Assembly (NCBI GenBank): GCA_965199895.1
Contig: CBDATJ010000008.1
Span: forward strand, 1-64,000
DNA length: 64,000 nt
Direction: 5' to 3'
From: Bin55 sp965199895
GTDB lineage: Bacteria; Pseudomonadota; Gammaproteobacteria; Pseudomonadales; Azotimanducaceae
The notes below the pieces were generated by a model, which was given only the letters and a program-made list of their open reading frames with translations, was not told where the DNA came from and ran no database searches. This document shows, piece after piece, positions 60,225 through 64,000 of the stretch (position 1 is its first letter; each line of letters begins with the position of its first letter). A program made the translations under genes and the position numbers.

Positions 60225-63092
60225 CTACTGACAAGCTTCACAGTCAGGATCGTCAATCGCACAAACATTAGGTAATGGTGCTTCTGAACCTAGTGCAAAC
60301 GTTGGTTCGGGGGCGGTCTTGACGGTTGAACGTTGCTCGACTGCTTGTTGTTGGTGTCGGGGTACTGCTGCAAGTGCGGTATCGACTTCGATAGTAGACT
60401 TTTCAGAATCAGTTGCACCGAGTGAGCGCAAGTAGTAGGTGGTTTTGAGACCGCGTCTCCATGCCTCTCGATACATTTGATCTAACAGTCGTCCACTTGC
60501 TTGAGCAATGTACAGATTTAAGGATTGAGATTGGTCAATCCACTTCTGTCGTCTTGCAGCTGCAGCGATGATCCATTGCGGATCTGTTTCAAACGCAGTT
60601 TTATAGAGTTCTTGGAGATGGTTGGGGATGCGGTCAATTTCCTGAATGCTACCGTTCTTGGCTTTGAGGTCAACCGACATCCATTGATCCCACAATCCTA
60701 GCTTCTTCAGATCATTGATCAGGTGAGGATTCACAATCACAAAGTCACCCGAGATGTTCTGTTTTGCATACAGATTCTGGTAAGCGGGTTCGATGGATTG
60801 GTTGATACCGACGATATTGGCGATGGTCGCAGTCGGTGCGATAGCCATAACGTTGGAATTTCTCATGCCTTGACTCTTCACTTTCTCTCGAAGAGTATCC
60901 CAGTCCATGGTCGATCCGTAATCAAACAGGGCGTACTCTTCAGATTTTCGAGTCTCTGCTAGTTGTTTGAGCGAATCCAGTGGTAAGATGCCTTGGCTCC
61001 ACAACGAGCCTTGATAGGATGAATACTGACCTCTTTCCTTCGCCAAATCAGAAGAAGCTTCAATCGCATAGTAGGAAATGACTTCCATACTGTCATCCGC
61101 AAATTGGATCGCACTTAAGCTGCTGTACGGGATCCGTTTCTTATACAACGCGTCCTGGAAGCCCATAAGACCCAGTCCGACCGGTCGGTGTTTGAGATTG
61201 GAATTTCTAGCTGCATCAACGGCGTAATAATTGAGATCGATAACGTTGTCGAGCATACGAACTGCTGTTCGTACTGTGCGACGGAGTTTTTCTTTGTCCA
61301 AGGTGCCGCTGTCATCTAGGTGAGCGGCTAGGTTGATTGAACCTAAATTACAGACAGCAATTTCATGGTTAGACGTGTTCAGCGTAATTTCGGTACACAG
61401 ATTTGAGGAGTGCACTACCCCAACGTGTTTTTGTGGTGAGCGAATATTGCATGAGTCTTTAAAAGTAAACCATGGGTGGCCAGTCTCATAAATGGATTCA
61501 AGCATTTTGCGCCACAGTGACTCTGCACTGACCACTCTAAAGTTGGTGATATCGCCGGTACGAGTCTTCGCTTCTGCAGCTTCATAAGCTTTGCGGAATT
61601 GCGTTCCGTAAAGATCGTGGAGTTCGGGTACGTCATCAGGTGAAAATAGTGTCCAGGACTCCTTCTCAAACACCCGCTCCATGAACAAATCTGGAATCCA
61701 GTTTGCAGTATTCATATCGTGAGTACGCCGACGGTCATCTCCGGTATTCTTGCGTAGATCAAGAAACTCTTCGATGTCTAAGTGCCAAGTTTCAAGGTAG
61801 GCGCAGACGGCACCTTTACGTTTTCCGCCTTGGTTGACCGCAACTGCCGTGTCGTTCACGATCTTCAAGAAGGGGACGACACCCTGAGACTTACCGTTGG
61901 TACCCGCAATGTAAGAGCCCATGGCTCGAACGGGAGTCCAGTCGTTGCCGAGTCCACCCGCCCATTTACTGAGCAGTGCATTGTCACTGATCGAAGAAAA
62001 GATACCGCCGAGATCATCCGGTACGGTGGAGATGTAGCACGAGGACAGTTGTGAGCGCAAGGTTCCCGAGTTGAACAGAGTCGGTGTCGAGCTCATGAAA
62101 TCAAACGAGGATAGGGTTTGATAAAACTCAATCGCTCTTTCTTCACGATTGACTTCGTTTAACGCTAACCCCATCGCAATCCTCATGAAGAAGATTTGGG
62201 GTAGTTCAAAGCGAACGTCTTCACTATGCAGGAAGTATCGGTCGTAGAGATTTTGGATTCCTAGATAAGAGAAATCTTTATCTTGATGCGGTACGAGTTG
62301 ACTACCGAGTTTTTCGAGATCGTACTCTTTCAGTTTGGGCGAAAGAAAACCGAGTTCTACTGCTTGGTTTATGAACTGTACCAAGGCCTCTGGATACACG
62401 TTAGCCATTGAAGCCTGTGTGGGTGCCAGGGTTTCGATATCGTGATGGGGATAAAGAAACGACAGTGCTTCGATGCGGAGTCGGTGCATGAGTAAACGGG
62501 CGGCTACAAAACTGTAGTTAGGTTCGTTTTCAATCAGGGTCTTTGCAGCGAGAGTGAGTGCTTCGAAAACTTCGTTTTCTGTGATACCGTCAAACGCGTC
62601 ACTGACTGCTTGATCGAACAGTATTTTCGGGTCAACATCATCCAGTTCGGAGCACACTTCGTTGAGGACGCTTTTCCATGCTTCCAATTCCAGTGGGACT
62701 TTGACTCCGTCGGAGCGGACGCAATGGATGGCAGTGTCGGACAGAGCAAACTTTTCTGCCTCTTCCTTTTTTCGTGCTTCTGCACGCTGTTCTCGATAGA
62801 TGACGTATGCACGAGCGATTCTTTGGAGTCCAGCCCGCATCAGCGCAAGTTCAACGTGGTCTTGAATATCTTCGATATCGACTGCTGCACCCTCAGCATT
62901 GGTTCGTGTGATACGTGAAGTCACATTGGCAGCCAGAGTCTCTATCTGGTCGCGCATGTTGGTGGACGTTGTAGACGGTCTTCCTTCTACTTCAACGAAT
63001 GCTTTAGAGATAGCATTGTGGATTTTTGAAGGATCGAATGGGACGATGTCCCCATCTCGTTTAATGACCCGAAGTGTGACGATATCACTCAC
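60225..63092 (-). CDS. nrdA: Class Ia ribonucleoside-diphosphate reductase, alpha subunit
   Basis: The catalytic subunit, 955 residues, GTG start with AGGAGAG upstream. An ATP cone for allosteric control is at about 5-95 (VIKRDGDIVPFDPSKIHNAI) and a second, more diverged cone follows at about 120-215. The ten-stranded barrel carries LFNSGTLRSQLSSCY and the NLCTEITLNTS motif with the active-site cysteine; the late tyrosine pair and the C-terminal redox pair DCEACQ are present. It is transcribed with nrdB. A 616-base region without genes lies upstream. Confidence 0.95.
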   Translation of the reverse strand: MSDIVTLRVIKRDGDIVPFDPSKIHNAISKAFVEVEGRPSTTSTNMRDQIETLAANVTSRITRTNAEGAAVDIEDIQDHVELALMRAGLQRIARAYVIYREQRAEARKKEEAEKFALSDTAIHCVRSDGVKVPLELEAWKSVLNEVCSELDDVDPKILFDQAVSDAFDGITENEVFEALTLAAKTLIENEPNYSFVAARLLMHRLRIEALSFLYPHHDIETLAPTQASMANVYPEALVQFINQAVELGFLSPKLKEYDLEKLGSQLVPHQDKDFSYLGIQNLYDRYFLHSEDVRFELPQIFFMRIAMGLALNEVNREERAIEFYQTLSSFDFMSSTPTLFNSGTLRSQLSSCYISTVPDDLGGIFSSISDNALLSKWAGGLGNDWTPVRAMGSYIAGTNGKSQGVVPFLKIVNDTAVAVNQGGKRKGAVCAYLETWHLDIEEFLDLRKNTGDDRRRTHDMNTANWIPDLFMERVFEKESWTLFSPDDVPELHDLYGTQFRKAYEAAEAKTRTGDITNFRVVSAESLWRKMLESIYETGHPWFTFKDSCNIRSPQKHVGVVHSSNLCTEITLNTSNHEIAVCNLGSINLAAHLDDSGTLDKEKLRRTVRTAVRMLDNVIDLNYYAVDAARNSNLKHRPVGLGLMGFQDALYKKRIPYSSLSAIQFADDSMEVISYYAIEASSDLAKERGQYSSYQGSLWSQGILPLDSLKQLAETRKSEEYALFDYGSTMDWDTLREKVKSQGMRNSNVMAIAPTATIANIVGINQSIEPAYQNLYAKQNISGDFVIVNPHLINDLKKLGLWDQWMSVDLKAKNGSIQEIDRIPNHLQELYKTAFETDPQWIIAAAARRQKWIDQSQSLNLYIAQASGRLLDQMYREAWRRGLKTTYYLRSLGATDSEKSTIEVDTALAAVPRHQQQAVEQRSTVKTAPEPTFALGSEAPLPNVCAIDDPDCEACQ

Positions 63093-63708
63093 CTTTAGTG
63101 TCTCTCCTCGTACGTGTAATCATGGGTTGGATGGCTGATACAGCCCAGTGGAAGGGGAAGGATAACTTCTTCCCCTAGAGTTGGGCGGGTTGTGTGCGAT
63201 GGTCCTCCTGGTAGCACTAATCGACTTCCTATCGATTCAATTCTGTGATGCTTTTTGCTGTTATCACAGTAGATGGGGTAGCGATCACGAGGAAATCTCG
63301 TGCATGTTTAGTGCCGGTTCTGGGTTCAGGTTGATGACGGTAACTCTCACTCGCAAATGGGGGTGCGTGTCTTCTCTCCTTTAGTTTGCGTCTGAAACCA
63401 ATGTCAATCGCTAGAGGAATTTTATACTCAACTCAACGAAAATTCACCGCTTGGAGTGATGGATTTTCAATATTCATTTTCTATCAAATTTCACTCTCAT
63501 CAATTGGGTACGGGTTTGCTGGGAAATTCACACTGTGAACAAACAAAATGGTTACAGAATAATGGTGTTATGTCAAGATCTCTTCAACCTACTGTCGCTA
63601 CGCTAGAACCCCTGTTAGATAGGGTGTGTGAGCACATGATGTCTTATCAATGTGTGACCTCATTTTGAATTATATTGAAATTAAGTACATGATTATACTC
63701 ATAGTACG
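63093..63708. other. 616-base intergenic region upstream of nrdA
   Basis: No reading frame with a recognisable product on either strand. It contains the nrdA promoter region and a near-palindrome TTCACACTGTGAA at 63527-63539. No clear NrdR box pair was found by eye. An AGGAGAG ribosome site precedes nrdA. Nothing else recognised. Confidence 0.5.
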
Positions 63709-64000
63709 TCACACATCGGACACAGCTTCAATGGCTTCGCACATTCTCGCGATTCCTTGATTCAAAATGGATTGCGGGACCGCAAAATTTAAGCGCAAAA
63801 ACCCCTCTGCACCAAAATCGGCACCATCTGAAAGGCCGATCCCATGTTGTTCAAAGAACTCACCGGGGTTGTGTACGCCCAACTTGCGAACATCTATCCA
63901 CAACAGATGAGTACTCTCAACTTGATGAGCGGTCACTGTGGGATACAGCGATAGTCTAGAGTGGAGTGTGTTGCGATTACGACGCAGATATGCGGAGAGT
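63709..64000 (-). CDS. PatB/MalY-type pyridoxal phosphate aminotransferase / C-S lyase, C-terminal part
   Basis: Only the last 96 codons are inside the window; the start lies beyond the right edge. The visible part reads LSAYLRRNR..., then HLLWIDVRKLG, GIGLSDGADFGAEGFLRLNFAVPQSIL and MCEAIEAV, which is the typical C-terminal domain of the PatB (cystathionine beta-lyase-like) group of fold-type I enzymes. The arginine in FLRLNFA should bind the substrate carboxylate. The catalytic lysine is outside. Good family fit. Confidence 0.85.
   Translation of the reverse strand, partial: LSAYLRRNRNTLHSRLSLYPTVTAHQVESTHLLWIDVRKLGVHNPGEFFEQHGIGLSDGADFGAEGFLRLNFAVPQSILNQGIARMCEAIEAVSDV

Noticed and set aside
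1..64000. CRISPR arrays, rRNA genes, prophage structural genes
   Set aside because: No regularly spaced repeats, no rRNA-like sequence and no phage capsid or tail gene were seen anywhere in the window.

Overview
The window looks like chromosomal DNA of a gammaproteobacterium, probably a free-living, uncultivated-type lineage. The left end carries the order dacA - mltB - rodA - mrdA - rlmH - rsfS - nadD, which is typical of gammaproteobacteria. Class Ia ribonucleotide reductase, FeoAB, bacterioferritin/Bfd and RibBA fit the same picture. The background composition is close to AT/GC balance. I cannot name a genus from sequence alone.

Layout. 1-6954 (minus strand): a cell-wall elongation and housekeeping operon (DacA, MltB, RodA, PBP2, RlmH, RsfS, NadD, UppP). 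7051-9274: a GC-richer IS1595-type transposon with terminal inverted repeats and an 8-bp target duplication; it carries a cytosine-5 methyltransferase and a HindVP-like restriction endonuclease behind an internally deleted transposase. 9316-10547: ssb and a metallo-beta-lactamase-fold hydrolase. 10722-21512 (plus strand): a PqaA-like protein followed by a seven-gene envelope cluster (acidic secreted proteins, PEGA-domain proteins, a formylglycine-generating-enzyme-like domain, an ExbB/TolQ/MotA-type channel and two membrane-anchored von Willebrand A proteins). 21654-25737: a peptide-type ABC importer without its ATPases. 25920-30783: a Gld-type ABC exporter. 31486-34813: a tandem pair of ferritin-like diiron proteins (the second has lost its metal ligands), a pair of small related proteins and an FmdB-type zinc ribbon. 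34917-36506: a DUF6491-like protein and a MerR-HTH/TPR protein. 36397-41000: an iron block (bfd, bfr, feoB, feoA) with Fur-type operators, interrupted by an orphan DNA methyltransferase. 41068-45578: tRNA-Arg, ribBA, pdxA, a fumarylacetoacetate-hydrolase-family enzyme, bcp and a transglycosylase-like lipoprotein. 45588-46694: a PQQ-type sugar dehydrogenase. 46829-53312: a defence island with a Type ISP restriction enzyme and a DpnA-like methyltransferase plus PD-(D/E)XK nuclease pair that appears frameshifted. 53629-64000: DinG-like helicase, a large DUF349 protein, nrdB, nrdA, and the C-terminal end of a PatB/MalY aminotransferase.

Most unusual content: (1) the precisely bounded IS1595-type element that carries a whole restriction-modification system, whose endonuclease gene reads through the element end into host DNA; (2) the channel-plus-VWA-plus-PEGA cluster, in which two VWA proteins look like stator B-subunits with an acidic residue in the single membrane helix; (3) the catalytic/ligand-less diiron pair; (4) Fur operators placed so close to the bfd and feoA start codons that both messages may be leaderless; (5) the two homopolymer-associated frame breaks in the DpnA-like restriction-modification system.
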